Origin: 20CM-2-55-15 sp964633285
Lineage (GTDB): Bacteria > Acidobacteriota > Terriglobia > 20CM-2-55-15
Assembly: GCA_964633285.1 (NCBI GenBank)
Contig: CAZWGA010000010.1
Coordinates: forward strand, 52,177-116,176
Reading direction: 5' to 3'
DNA length: 64,000 bases
Both the position numbers and the translations under genes were made by a program. This document shows positions 51,288-60,710 of the stretch, piece after piece (the first letter of the stretch is position 1; every line of letters starts with the position of its first letter). The notes under the pieces are model-generated. The model worked only from the letters and a program-made list of their open reading frames with translations, ran no database searches and was not told the origin of the DNA.

Positions 51288-52484
51288 ATGAAAAACGTGT
51301 TCGCGTTATTTCGTGACTTATCGGCGCTGCTCCTCGTGCTGCTGGCGGCTTCAGGGGCTTTCGGTCAGGCAACTACCGGAGGTGGCGGTCAGACGTCATC
51401 GCAAGGCAACTCGACAGGAAATCAACAGTCGGGCGGACGCCAAACCACAACACAGCAGCCCACCAACCAGAACAATCAATCGCAGCCGTTGAACGGGACG
51501 CCGCGTCCGGTATTTCTCAGCGGCAACGTCAGGTTGAGCGACGGAACGATTCCGCCGGCCAGCGCCGTTATCGAACGCGTCTGCAACGGTGTGGTGCGGC
51601 CTGAAGCGTACACCGACGGCAAGGGCAATTTCAGTTTCATTGTGGGCAGCCAGAATTCCGCAGCCATTGCCGATGCCAGTGTTTCAGGCGATCCGTTCAG
51701 CACCGCCGGAGCCTCGCAAACCGGATTCACGGCAACCAATCTTGTCGGCTGCGAAATCCGGGCCAATCTCGCCGGATTTTTGTCCGATTCAGTCATTCTT
51801 GGTTTTCGCGGAGTCCTCGACGATCCGCAGATCGGCACGATTCACCTGCGCCGGCTCGCGAATGTCGATGGATTTACGTTCAGCATCACGAGTTCGGTTG
51901 CGAACAAGGACGCGCAAAAGGCCTATGAAAAAGGCCTGGCCAGCATGAAGAAGCAAAAATGGGCGGATGCCGAAACCGAATTAACTCGTGCCGTGACCGC
52001 TTATCCAAAATATGCGGTCGCATGGTATGAACTGGGACGGGTTTTTCAGGAACAGAAGAAGTTCGACGAAGCCCGGCACGCCGAGGAAGAAGCGATCAAG
52101 ATCGATCCGAAATACATCAATCCCTACGGTCAGCTCGCGGTGCTGTCGGCAATGCAGCAAAAGTGGGATGACCTTCTTCAATACACTTCGCAGATGTTGA
52201 AGCTGAATCCCTTCGTGGCGCCCGAAATTTATTTCTACAGCGCGGTGGCGAATTACAACCTCAAGAAGATGGATGATGCGGAAAGCCGCGCGCGTGAAGC
52301 AGCCAAGCGCGACACGCAGCACAAGGTTCCGCGGATCAATCACCTTCTCGCGCTGATCCTCGCGGACAAACATGAATACAAAGACGCCGCTGAAAACATG
52401 CGGTTGTATTTGAAGTTCAGTCCGAATGCGCCCGATGCCGCCGTGGTTCAAAAGCAACTGGCGGAATACGAAGAAAGACAATAG
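51288..52484 (+). CDS. Exported TPR protein with Ser/Gln-rich linker
   Basis: A 398-residue protein with a signal peptide (LSALLLVLLAASGAFGQ). A Gly/Gln/Asn-rich linker (residues about 25-75) precedes a carboxypeptidase-regulatory-like beta domain (LSGNVRLSDGTIPPASAVIE, VVRPEAYTDGKGNFSFIVG). The C-terminal half contains about five TPR units, such as KAYEKGLASMKKQKWADAETELTRAV and VAWYELGRVFQEQKKFDEARHAEEEAIKIDPKY in part. It probably scaffolds proteins outside the cytoplasm. It is convergent with the ankyrin gene. Confidence 0.82.
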   Translation: MKNVFALFRDLSALLLVLLAASGAFGQATTGGGGQTSSQGNSTGNQQSGGRQTTTQQPTNQNNQSQPLNGTPRPVFLSGNVRLSDGTIPPASAVIERVCNGVVRPEAYTDGKGNFSFIVGSQNSAAIADASVSGDPFSTAGASQTGFTATNLVGCEIRANLAGFLSDSVILGFRGVLDDPQIGTIHLRRLANVDGFTFSITSSVANKDAQKAYEKGLASMKKQKWADAETELTRAVTAYPKYAVAWYELGRVFQEQKKFDEARHAEEEAIKIDPKYINPYGQLAVLSAMQQKWDDLLQYTSQMLKLNPFVAPEIYFYSAVANYNLKKMDDAESRAREAAKRDTQHKVPRINHLLALILADKHEYKDAAENMRLYLKFSPNAPDAAVVQKQLAEYEERQ

Positions 52485-52566
52485 CGGAAAATTCGCAGCA
52501 TTTGAGAGTGGAGAACCCAATATTTGAGATCTAATAATTAAAGGGACGCACCCTCGAATTCAGCCT

Positions 52567-54027
52567 CTAATTATTCATTAGCTTCTTCAAGAGATCCGCG
52601 GTGTCCTGATGCACATCGATTCTCTGGCCGCCGCGGCTGTTTCCACCGGCCTTACCCAGCGCCGACTCGACCGGCGTGTTTCCACGGTTATCCTTCGCAT
52701 CAAGCCTTGCGCCATGTGCGGCGAGATATTTCACAACATCATTCCAACCCCAGAAAGCGGCGCCGTGCAGCGGAGTCCTTCCCTGAGGGTCGGCTGAGTT
52801 GATGTCCGCCCCGGCCTTAAGAAGAAGTTCGAGCGAAGCGATGGATCGTTGTTGAACATCTTCAGTCGTGAACCATCCACGGGTATCCGCATCGACGGAA
52901 CCGACGCCGGCAGCCGCAAGAATTGGAGTGAAGCCACGGGTATTGACGAGACTTGGATTGGCGCCATGTTTGAGCAGCAGATCGATGGCGGATGCATCGA
53001 GACCCTTCGCGGCGCGCAGCAACGGTGTTGTCCCGATCGTCAGCATGCCGTCAACACCACGATCGGCGCCAAGATTCCGGTACGGCGGCAGCAGCTTCAG
53101 TTGAGCGTTCGGATTGGCTCCCTTGTTCAACAGCATTTCGATGATCTGCAGGCTCGTTGTTTCATCCAGCGAAGGACGATCGGGACGCCCGCCGTGCGGA
53201 ATGGTGTTCACATCCACGGCGGCGTATAGCGGCGATTGTCCCCACCAGTCCCATTTGTTGACGTTCGCGCCCTTGCCGATCAAGTAAGCCGCCACATCAA
53301 AATGCATATTCAGGACGGAAAGAAGCAGCGGAGCGACGCCTTCCGGATCGGCGAGATCGATGTCGGCTCCGCCTTCAAGCAGAACCTTCGCGCATTCCAG
53401 ACAGCCCTGGCGGGCTGTATAAAGCAACGGCGTCAGACCGCCCGCAGGACGCGCAATCGCGCGCGCTTCCGCTGTCACCTGCCGTTCCCAATTGTTGATA
53501 TGCGATCGAGCATTGACATCTGCGCCATGCGAAACGAGTTCTTTCACCATCGCCGGCTGGCTTTCGGCGGCAGCCCACATCAGCGCGGTTTGTTCGCGAA
53601 ATTGTTCGACGGCATTCACGTTCGCGCCGTGATCGAGCAGTAACCGGGCGGCCCTCACATTACTGGTCCGAGCCACGATCATCAGCGTGGTCTGGCCGTC
53701 CGCATTTGGCGATTCGACGTCCGCGCCGGCTTTCAAAAGTTTCTCGAGAATAGAAACATTGCCGTTAAGCGCAGCTTCCGACATCGGCGTCGATCCGTAA
53801 TCGTTCCTCGCTTTGACATTCGCTCCCGCCTGGATCAACCGGCCGGCTAATTCGACATCGTCCTTTTGGACGGCCCAATGCAGCGCCGTCGTGCCGTCGG
53901 CCTCCGGCACATTGACATCGATTTTCCGGTCAAGCATTTTCAGCGCGGCCGCGCGATCGCCGGATTTCACGGCATCAACCAGAGGCGGCGTACCGGCAAG
54001 AAGAAACGAAATGATGATGTGCAGCAT
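52567..54027 (-). CDS. Exported ankyrin-repeat protein
   Basis: A 486-residue protein with a short signal segment (MLHIIISFLLAG). About ten ankyrin repeats are visible, for example DGTTALHWAVQKDDVELAGRLIQAGANV, YGSTPMSEAALNGNVSILEKLLKAG and QGRTPLHGAAFWGWNDVVKYLAAHGA; one larger spacer lies between residues 155 and 190. Ankyrin arrays bind proteins. It is the last of six reverse-strand genes and starts six bases after the DUF1552 stop, so it probably serves that group. Confidence 0.88.
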   Translation of the reverse strand: MLHIIISFLLAGTPPLVDAVKSGDRAAALKMLDRKIDVNVPEADGTTALHWAVQKDDVELAGRLIQAGANVKARNDYGSTPMSEAALNGNVSILEKLLKAGADVESPNADGQTTLMIVARTSNVRAARLLLDHGANVNAVEQFREQTALMWAAAESQPAMVKELVSHGADVNARSHINNWERQVTAEARAIARPAGGLTPLLYTARQGCLECAKVLLEGGADIDLADPEGVAPLLLSVLNMHFDVAAYLIGKGANVNKWDWWGQSPLYAAVDVNTIPHGGRPDRPSLDETTSLQIIEMLLNKGANPNAQLKLLPPYRNLGADRGVDGMLTIGTTPLLRAAKGLDASAIDLLLKHGANPSLVNTRGFTPILAAAGVGSVDADTRGWFTTEDVQQRSIASLELLLKAGADINSADPQGRTPLHGAAFWGWNDVVKYLAAHGARLDAKDNRGNTPVESALGKAGGNSRGGQRIDVHQDTADLLKKLMNN

Positions 54028-54033
54028 AGATTC

Positions 54034-55344
54034 CTACAGTTCCGCCATTTTTCCTGTGCTGTCGCCGAGTGTGTCTCCGGGTACTCCGGCACGATCCAAC
54101 AGCGTCAGCAGAAGATTTGCGAGGGATGTGCGATCGGGATACTTCAGGTGCCGGCCGCCTTTGATTCCCTTCCAGCCCGAAATCACGGCCGAGGGCAAAG
54201 GTTCATGATTGTGCGCATTGCTGTTGCTCATGTTGCTGCCGAACAGGAAAATCGAATGATCCAGCATCGATCCATCGCCGTCGGGCATCTTCTGAAGCTT
54301 CGCCACAAATTTCGCAAACACGCTCGCATTGTAGGTCTGGATTTTGGCGCAGCTATCCATTCGCCTGGGATCATTCTGATGATGCGAGACGGGATGAAAT
54401 GCGTCGGAGACTCCAATGTGGTTATAGGTCATGTTGCTGACTTCGGCAGCCATCATGAACGAAAAGATACGCGTCAGATTGGCCTGATACGCGAGCGCGA
54501 CCATGTCGAACATCAAATTCAAACGTTCATCGAGCGCAGGCGTTCCCGGAGGCACGTTCGGCAGGTCGAGTTTCGACAGATCGTGCTCTTCCATTTTCTG
54601 AACACGCCGCTCGACTTCACGAACGCTTTCAAGATAGTCGCCGAGGACTGCGCGATCCTGTGGATCCAGTTTCCGCTGGATTTCACCGGCTTCTTCGGCA
54701 ACGAGGTCGAGGATGCTCGCATATTGTTTCGCGAGCATCTTGCGCTCTTTCGGCGTATCGCCCTGGCCGAACAAACGCTCGAAAAGCTTCCTTGGGTTGT
54801 ACTCCATGGGAAGCGGTGTGGATGGAGTGCGGAACGAGATTGTTCCCGCATAGCTGCATCCGAAATTGCGATCGCAGGCGCCGCCCGATCCGCCGCCTTC
54901 AACGGCGACTTCAATCGACGGGAGCGGCGTGTCCTGGCCGATATGCTTCGCGGCAATTTGATCCGCCGTCACGCCGCCATAAGGATCCTGAGTCTCGCGC
55001 GGCCTCACGCAGCTTAACCATGTACCCGGCGACAGCGCGTGCACCGGCCCGAACGCCTGCTTGTTCGCGAGCCCGCTCACAATTGTCAGTTGCTTGCGGA
55101 ATGGCTCGAGCGGTTTAAGGATCGGCGTGATCTCGAAGTCCGCGCCTTCCTTTGCAGGAGTCCACCGATCCATGATGGCGCCGTGCGGGAAGTAAATGAA
55201 TCCCATGTGAGGCGATGGCTTCGCCCCGGTCTGCGCCATACCTGTCGCCGCGGGAATCATTGCATCCAGAAGCGGCAACCCGATTGCAACACCGGCGCCG
55301 CGAAGAAATGTGCGGCGTGAAAGATGTTTTTTCGCAATGAACAT
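54034..55344 (-). CDS. DUF1552 domain protein, Tat-exported
   Basis: A 436-residue protein. The start MFIAKKHLSRRTFLRGAGVAIGLPLL is a twin-arginine signal. DUF1552 features are IYFPHGAIMDRWTPAKEG, LEPFRKQLTIVSGLANKQA, AKHIGQDTPLPSIEVAVEGG and ASILDLVAEEAGEIQRKLDPQD. DUF1552 proteins are nearly always next to DUF1592 proteins in Planctomycetes and Acidobacteriota; no function is established. AGGAG precedes the ATG at 55344. An ATG 12 bases earlier overlaps the previous stop (TAATG) and is also possible. Confidence 0.9.
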   Translation of the reverse strand: MFIAKKHLSRRTFLRGAGVAIGLPLLDAMIPAATGMAQTGAKPSPHMGFIYFPHGAIMDRWTPAKEGADFEITPILKPLEPFRKQLTIVSGLANKQAFGPVHALSPGTWLSCVRPRETQDPYGGVTADQIAAKHIGQDTPLPSIEVAVEGGGSGGACDRNFGCSYAGTISFRTPSTPLPMEYNPRKLFERLFGQGDTPKERKMLAKQYASILDLVAEEAGEIQRKLDPQDRAVLGDYLESVREVERRVQKMEEHDLSKLDLPNVPPGTPALDERLNLMFDMVALAYQANLTRIFSFMMAAEVSNMTYNHIGVSDAFHPVSHHQNDPRRMDSCAKIQTYNASVFAKFVAKLQKMPDGDGSMLDHSIFLFGSNMSNSNAHNHEPLPSAVISGWKGIKGGRHLKYPDRTSLANLLLTLLDRAGVPGDTLGDSTGKMAEL

Positions 55345-55355
55345 GTCTCTCCTCA

Positions 55356-57761
55356 TTAATTGCTCGATATTTTTTCCATCCGTTTCATTTGAAACGGCGC
55401 GCTTTTCACAATCCCCAGAACAATTGCCGAGAATCGATAGTCGTCTTTTGAAGCATCGCGCACGATCTTTCGAATGGCCGGCATGTCGTAGTACTCCACG
55501 GTACGGCCGAGTGCATAAGTCATCAGCTTTTCCGTCAGCGTCTGAACGAATTGTTCGGGATGCTTCAAGAGCGCACGCCGCAGATCGACCGGTCCCGTCA
55601 CTGCAGTTCCATCCACGAGTTTGCCCGAAGCATCAATTGCATTCCCCGCGAAGACATCCTTCGTACGCCACGCTCCGATAGCGTCAAAGTTTTCGAGCGA
55701 GAAGCCCAATGGATCCATCACGCCATGACATGCGTTACAGGAAGGATTCGCTCGATGCTTTTCCATGATTTCCCGAACCGTCTTCGCCTTCTCGCCTTCT
55801 TTGTTTTCCTTGAAGCCTTCGACATCCGGAGGCGGCGGCGAGGGCGGCGTGCCCGAAATGTTTTCCAGAACCCATGCTCCCCGAAGGACCGGAGCAGTCC
55901 GGTTTGGATACGACGTTGTCATCAGCACTGCGCCTTTGCCGAGCAATCCAAAACGATTCGGGTCCTCCAGCGTGACACGGCGGAAGCGCTCTCCACGAAC
56001 ATTGGGAACGCCGTAGTGCAGTGCGAGCCGTTCATTAAGAAATGTATAGTTCGCCGTCAAAAGCTCCGTGACGTTGCGGTCTTCGCGCACCACGCTGTCG
56101 ACAAACAATTCCATCTCGCGCTTCAGGGCATCGCGCAGACTCTCGTCGAAGTTCGGAAATTGAACCGCGTCCGGATCGATCTCATCGATGTTCCGGACCT
56201 TCAACCACTGGAACGCAAAATTAGTCACAAGAGATTTCGATTTCGGGTCCCCGAGAAGCCTGCGTACCTCGGTCTCAAGAGTCTTCGGCGATTTCGGGTC
56301 GGTCAGCTTTCCCTGCGAAGCAGCGTTGAGCAATTCGTCGTCGGGCAACCGGCTCCAGAGAAAGAACGAGACGCGCGACGCCAGGTCTACATCGGTGATC
56401 CGGTAACTCGAACCGGCTGTGATTTTGTCCGGCGCGGCCTCCGCGCGATATAGAAACTTCGGGCTCGACAAGATCGCCGTCAAAGCGCTCTTAATGCCGG
56501 AATCAAAATCTCCGCCGTCTTCCTTCCCCGATTTGTAAAACGCGAGCGGCGCGACCACATCCTGCTCGGTCACCGGACGCCGGTAAGCGCGCCTCGCAAA
56601 CGCAGTAACGATCTGCTTCGCGCACCCCAGTTGTTCCGCTTCCGCCGCGGGCGAAGCAGGCCGGCATATAAAAATGCGCTTACGGCCTTCGGTCTCCTGA
56701 GAACCGCCTGCGTTGTATGGACCGAGAATCTCGAAGGACGACACACGCGGTCCATTTTCAATCTGGCCCGGAATGAATGAGGACAGCGTGTTATCGGCCT
56801 GCGCAAATGTCCTTGCGACAAAAGTGATGCCGACTTTGTGTGTTCCGGCTTTAACCGGAACAATGATGTTTTGAAAACGCCCGTTGATTGCCGCCACGGC
56901 AACGGCCTGCTTCTGATCGACAGCCTTCAAATCTTCTTCACCGCCGATCTTCTTCTCAAAGACTTTGTTGCCGTCGATAAGCAGGATCACCGTGTGCTCA
57001 AATTCAAAACCACGAACATAACCTCCTCCGGCAAGTCCGTTGATATTGAATTTGTATTCGCCGTCTGAGGGGAACAGATGCTCGACGAGTATTCCGCCTC
57101 TCGTCCCAAGCGGCAATCCCTCGATACGATTGTTTTGATCGATAGCACGCTGCGCGCGGAACACGGTGCTGCCGGGCTTCGGTGTGGCGCTGCCGATTGC
57201 CTGATTCGTTACGAAGCGAGCGGCGGAGATGTACTGATCGAGAAACGACGGCGATACTTTCAAAACGTTCGCAACGTTGTCAAAACCCGCCGCCTGATCG
57301 TCCTTGGGAAGGAGTGCGTTCGCGTCAACGCGCAATCCCGTGAGATCCTCGACCGCGTTCGCGTACTCCGCGCGGTTCATGCGGTGCAGGCCGACGCGGC
57401 CCGGATTCGGATTCGCTTCGGCCGCTTGATCCAGCGCGGTTTCAAGCCACGTTACAAAGCTCTCGATTGCGGCGCGATCCGGTTGACGCGCGCCGGGAGG
57501 CGGCATCATGCCCCCGCGCAGTTTTCTTGCGGCCCTTTCCCAGATATCCGCATTCCTGGAGACATCCGTGAGATCCATCGTGTCGAACATCACGCCGGCG
57601 GTCTTCGCCCGCTGGTTGTGACACGTAACGCAGTATTGATTGACGAGTGTCTGCTGAGGAGACGTTGATGCACCGGGCTGTTGTCCGGCTCCGCGAACCT
57701 CCACAGATCCGGCGGACATGAGAACGGCCAGGATGATGATGGCAGCGCAAACGTAGCGCAT
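55356..57761 (-). CDS. DUF1592-type multidomain protein with c-type heme motif
   Basis: An 801-residue exported protein. After a signal peptide come a CxxCH heme site (YCVTCHNQRA), then DUF1587 (LHRMNRAEYANAVEDLTGL), a beta module with SDGEYKFNINGLAGGGYV, DUF1595, DUF1592 (DLASRVSFFLWSRLPDDELL), DUF1588 (GAWVLENISGTPPSPPPPDV) with a second CxxCH (CNACHGVMDPLGF), and DUF1585 at the end (FVQTLTEKLMTYALGRTVEY). Such proteins are common in Planctomycetes and Acidobacteriota and may take part in periplasmic oxidation; substrates are unknown. Start at MRYVCAA. Confidence 0.9.
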   Translation of the reverse strand: MRYVCAAIIILAVLMSAGSVEVRGAGQQPGASTSPQQTLVNQYCVTCHNQRAKTAGVMFDTMDLTDVSRNADIWERAARKLRGGMMPPPGARQPDRAAIESFVTWLETALDQAAEANPNPGRVGLHRMNRAEYANAVEDLTGLRVDANALLPKDDQAAGFDNVANVLKVSPSFLDQYISAARFVTNQAIGSATPKPGSTVFRAQRAIDQNNRIEGLPLGTRGGILVEHLFPSDGEYKFNINGLAGGGYVRGFEFEHTVILLIDGNKVFEKKIGGEEDLKAVDQKQAVAVAAINGRFQNIIVPVKAGTHKVGITFVARTFAQADNTLSSFIPGQIENGPRVSSFEILGPYNAGGSQETEGRKRIFICRPASPAAEAEQLGCAKQIVTAFARRAYRRPVTEQDVVAPLAFYKSGKEDGGDFDSGIKSALTAILSSPKFLYRAEAAPDKITAGSSYRITDVDLASRVSFFLWSRLPDDELLNAASQGKLTDPKSPKTLETEVRRLLGDPKSKSLVTNFAFQWLKVRNIDEIDPDAVQFPNFDESLRDALKREMELFVDSVVREDRNVTELLTANYTFLNERLALHYGVPNVRGERFRRVTLEDPNRFGLLGKGAVLMTTSYPNRTAPVLRGAWVLENISGTPPSPPPPDVEGFKENKEGEKAKTVREIMEKHRANPSCNACHGVMDPLGFSLENFDAIGAWRTKDVFAGNAIDASGKLVDGTAVTGPVDLRRALLKHPEQFVQTLTEKLMTYALGRTVEYYDMPAIRKIVRDASKDDYRFSAIVLGIVKSAPFQMKRMEKISSN

Positions 57762-57777
57762 TCTTTCTTTTCTTCCT

Positions 57778-58719
57778 CTACACAATATTGCCGAGTTCGC
57801 GGACGTGTCCCCACATGCCGCGATATGCATTTCTGATGAACAGTTCGGGATTACCCCATTTCGCGTCGAAGTCCTTGCTGGGCGCCGCTCCGATCATGTC
57901 AACCGGTCCCATTCCCTGGCGCATGAGTTTGACCAGACGGTCCCGCATGGCGTTCAACATGTCGGCCTCAGCCTGTAGATCGGCTTTCGATTGCACCGCA
58001 CCGGATCCCGGAATGATCCGCGTCGCATCGTTCGCAAGACCAAGCAGAGTCTTCGTCGCATTTTGAGCGCCACCGATCCATCCGCCGGTGACGTAATCGA
58101 GAACCGGATATTTGCCCACGGTCAGAAGGTCGCCGGCTACAAGAATGTTCGAGCCGGGGAAAAAAACGTAAATGTCTCCGTCCGTGTGAGCCTGGGCCAT
58201 GTAACCGTATTCGACTCGCTCATCACCAAATGTCATTTTGCCGGTTGTGTAGAAAGTTTCTGTGGGGAGCGCGCCTGCCGGCCGCGGCTTGTACGTGTGC
58301 TTGTCCCAATCGGAGTAGAAGTCGGCGCCGATCCAAAGTTTTGTGTTTTCGTGAGCGATGATTTTTGCTCCAGCCTTCCGAAACACGTCGTTCGCACCCG
58401 AGCGTTCAAGATGCCAGCAGGTGTTGAACACTGTGTGCAGACGCTGTCCTTTGAATTGATCTCCGAGAAATGCCATCAGATCGCCGGACTTTCCGGGAAG
58501 GCAACCATTCACCAGCAACAAACCTTCGGGGCCCGTTACGGCGAGAATGTTTCCTTCAGCAAAGTTGATCAGAGTGAAATGATCGGCGATTTTCGTTGCC
58601 GTGATGGACGCGGATTGCGGCTTTGCGATCGCGCTCAAGGCAGGTGGCAGGGCAACGGCGCCGGCCACGGCCGTCCTTATGAAATCTCGCCTGTTTAAGG
58701 AGGAAAACACGGGCACCAA
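57778..58719 (-). CDS. Metallo-beta-lactamase-fold protein with degenerate metal site
   Basis: A 313-residue protein with a Tat-like start (LNRRDFIRTAVAGAVALP). The fold is recognisable (GPEGLLLVNGCLPGKSGD, AQAHTDGDIYVFFPGSNILVAGDLL), but the HxHxDH motif reads NTCWHLERSGAND: Cys101, His103, Glu105, Arg106. The distal GHG is GSG (Ser239). His178 and Asp197 remain. The second metal site is therefore lost and the first is altered, so ordinary hydrolase activity is unlikely. Start codon uncertain: TTG at 58719, GTG at 58716 or GTG at 58710. Confidence 0.8.
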   Translation of the reverse strand: MVPVFSSLNRRDFIRTAVAGAVALPPALSAIAKPQSASITATKIADHFTLINFAEGNILAVTGPEGLLLVNGCLPGKSGDLMAFLGDQFKGQRLHTVFNTCWHLERSGANDVFRKAGAKIIAHENTKLWIGADFYSDWDKHTYKPRPAGALPTETFYTTGKMTFGDERVEYGYMAQAHTDGDIYVFFPGSNILVAGDLLTVGKYPVLDYVTGGWIGGAQNATKTLLGLANDATRIIPGSGAVQSKADLQAEADMLNAMRDRLVKLMRQGMGPVDMIGAAPSKDFDAKWGNPELFIRNAYRGMWGHVRELGNIV

Positions 58720-58788
58720 TGTACTTCGAAAGCGCCCTTATCTGAAGGAAAAACCGGCCGGTTATGGAAGTTCGAGCGAAGGGCGCAC

Positions 58789-60684
58789 TTATTTTTCAGG
58801 CGCGACCATCTTTGTAACCCGGCCGACGCTTGTGTCGCCGGCATACAAGTTATTTTGCTGATCAAAAACCCAATAGCTGGCTTCGATGAATTGTCCGGCA
58901 CCGATTCCCATTCCGTTGCCGATCGCGCCAAGCACTTTTCCGTTTCGATCCAGTTTCAGGAATTGTCCGTCCTGACCGCTCGCCATCCATGGATTACCGT
59001 GGGCGTCAAATTGCAATGCGCAAACGAGGTTTCGCATTTGCATCGTTCGAAGAAATTTTCCGTCCGCGGTATAAACAACGATGCGGTATTGCTCGCGGTC
59101 GCCAATCCAGACATCACCACTCTCGGGATCAACGGCGAGTCCGTGCACCGAATCAAATTTTCCCTGACCGACACTGTTGCCATACCACTGCTGGATGAAC
59201 CTGCCGTTCCTGTCGAGATGGATGACGCGCGCCGCACCCAGAGTATTTGCAGGATCGCCGGAGTCCGTGTCATTCGGACTTTCATCGGCATGCCCTTCGC
59301 CGATGTACACATCGCCGTTTTTTCCGAAAGCGATCATCACGGGCTGCCATAAGAGCCGTTGTCCCTGCGCTTCGTTCCAATCGCCGCGCCGTCCTCTCGT
59401 CCCCAAAGTCATCAGGAGCTCACCTGATGGACTGAGCTTCATCACCGTGGCGCCGTTGGCGTCGGCGATCCAGACGTTATTCTCCGCATCCACCGCCATG
59501 CCGTGGGCCTTATCCTGATGGCCAATGACGTCATCGCCGATTTGAAGAATCAGTTTGTGATCCGGATCAAACTTGTAGAGTTGAGGACTCCCGGCGGCCT
59601 TACGCTGAAACACCCAGAGATTCCCGCTGGAATCCAGCGCTACCGACGGCACACCGCCGGCGCCTGCCGGCAACACATACGGATAAGTAAATGTATAGCC
59701 CAGGGTCTGTTCCCACTCGACGCGCTGCAATGACTGACGCCCTGGAGTGAGCCGATTCCCGCAAACCGGCGAGCGGCTGCATCCCGGTGTGCGCGGAAGC
59801 AGCCCTGCCGGAGCCGGTGCCGGCGTTGCCGCGGCGGTTCTGGGAGGTACGGTGACGCGGCCATCACGATCCACAACCGTGTTTCCTCCAGGATCCGGAA
59901 ATGATCCCTGCAGAACCCAGGACGGCGATTCGTTTTCCGCTTGCTTGCCGGCTTTGTAGTCCTGCACGGTTTGCCACGCGACTTTCTGCAGGAACGCAGC
60001 CTGGTCCGAAGTGATGCCGGAGGGAACATAACGCAGGCCTGTCGGATCCCTGCCGTAGATCGTGGCGTAAACCACACACGTGGCGAGGTACGTGCCGTAT
60101 GCACTCGGATGTTCACGGTCCGCCGCGTACAGGTCGAGATCGGGCCGCGCCTTCGTTGCCTGTTGCCATGCCAATCCGACCGGAGCCACTTCGACATTCA
60201 ATTCTTTCGCGAGAGTGCGATGCGCCTGCGCAATCTCCTGCATCGAAATCCAGCCGAGGCGTTGATACGCCCACGCCATAAACAGAATCGGGCGGCCCTT
60301 GTTCTTGCGAACCTCATCAACAAACATCCGCGCATATTGCCGGAAGTAATCGACATTGGTTTCCGGGATGTCGTCCTGCAACACAACAACGTCGAACACG
60401 CCGGTATCAATGGCCTTGACCGGTTCCTGCATGTCCCACAGGCGTTTCAGAAACGCTCCGCCGGCGACAGCTTTGTCCGTCGTAACAACCAATGGAGGAT
60501 CCGCGGCGGCGGCCAGCTTTTCAAAATGCGAGTAAATGCCGCCTTGCGCATATGTGAAGCTGTCACCGACAAACAGGATTTTTCGCGGAACGTTGGGCAA
60601 CGCCGACTGCGCGTTCGTGCGGGAAACGAAGAGAGCGGCTCCTGTCAAAAACAGACTCAAGCAGGTTATTGCCGTTTTGGTCAT
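58789..60684 (-). CDS. SGNH hydrolase-NHL propeller fusion, exported
   Basis: A 631-residue fusion. After a signal peptide, the N-terminal 270 residues are an SGNH-like hydrolase with the nucleophile Ser42 in LFVGDSFTY and a late DREHPSAYG holding the Asp189/His192 dyad. The C-terminal part from about residue 300 is an NHL or six-bladed propeller: GVPSVALDSSGNLWVF, AHGMAVDAENNVWIAD, PVMIAFGKNGDVYIGEG, VHGLAVDPESGDVWIGD. The NHL blades resemble the two paralogues at 61637-63784. The joint function, possibly a carbohydrate or lipid esterase held on a scaffold, is unknown. Confidence 0.8.
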   Translation of the reverse strand: MTKTAITCLSLFLTGAALFVSRTNAQSALPNVPRKILFVGDSFTYAQGGIYSHFEKLAAAADPPLVVTTDKAVAGGAFLKRLWDMQEPVKAIDTGVFDVVVLQDDIPETNVDYFRQYARMFVDEVRKNKGRPILFMAWAYQRLGWISMQEIAQAHRTLAKELNVEVAPVGLAWQQATKARPDLDLYAADREHPSAYGTYLATCVVYATIYGRDPTGLRYVPSGITSDQAAFLQKVAWQTVQDYKAGKQAENESPSWVLQGSFPDPGGNTVVDRDGRVTVPPRTAAATPAPAPAGLLPRTPGCSRSPVCGNRLTPGRQSLQRVEWEQTLGYTFTYPYVLPAGAGGVPSVALDSSGNLWVFQRKAAGSPQLYKFDPDHKLILQIGDDVIGHQDKAHGMAVDAENNVWIADANGATVMKLSPSGELLMTLGTRGRRGDWNEAQGQRLLWQPVMIAFGKNGDVYIGEGHADESPNDTDSGDPANTLGAARVIHLDRNGRFIQQWYGNSVGQGKFDSVHGLAVDPESGDVWIGDREQYRIVVYTADGKFLRTMQMRNLVCALQFDAHGNPWMASGQDGQFLKLDRNGKVLGAIGNGMGIGAGQFIEASYWVFDQQNNLYAGDTSVGRVTKMVAPEK

Positions 60685-60710
60685 GCTCTTACCCCGGCCT
60701 TTCTTCCGAT

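Noticed and set aside
53866..55017. 383-residue forward frame opposite the ankyrin and DUF1552 genes
   Set aside because: Antisense shadow; the reverse-strand proteins carry clear domain motifs.
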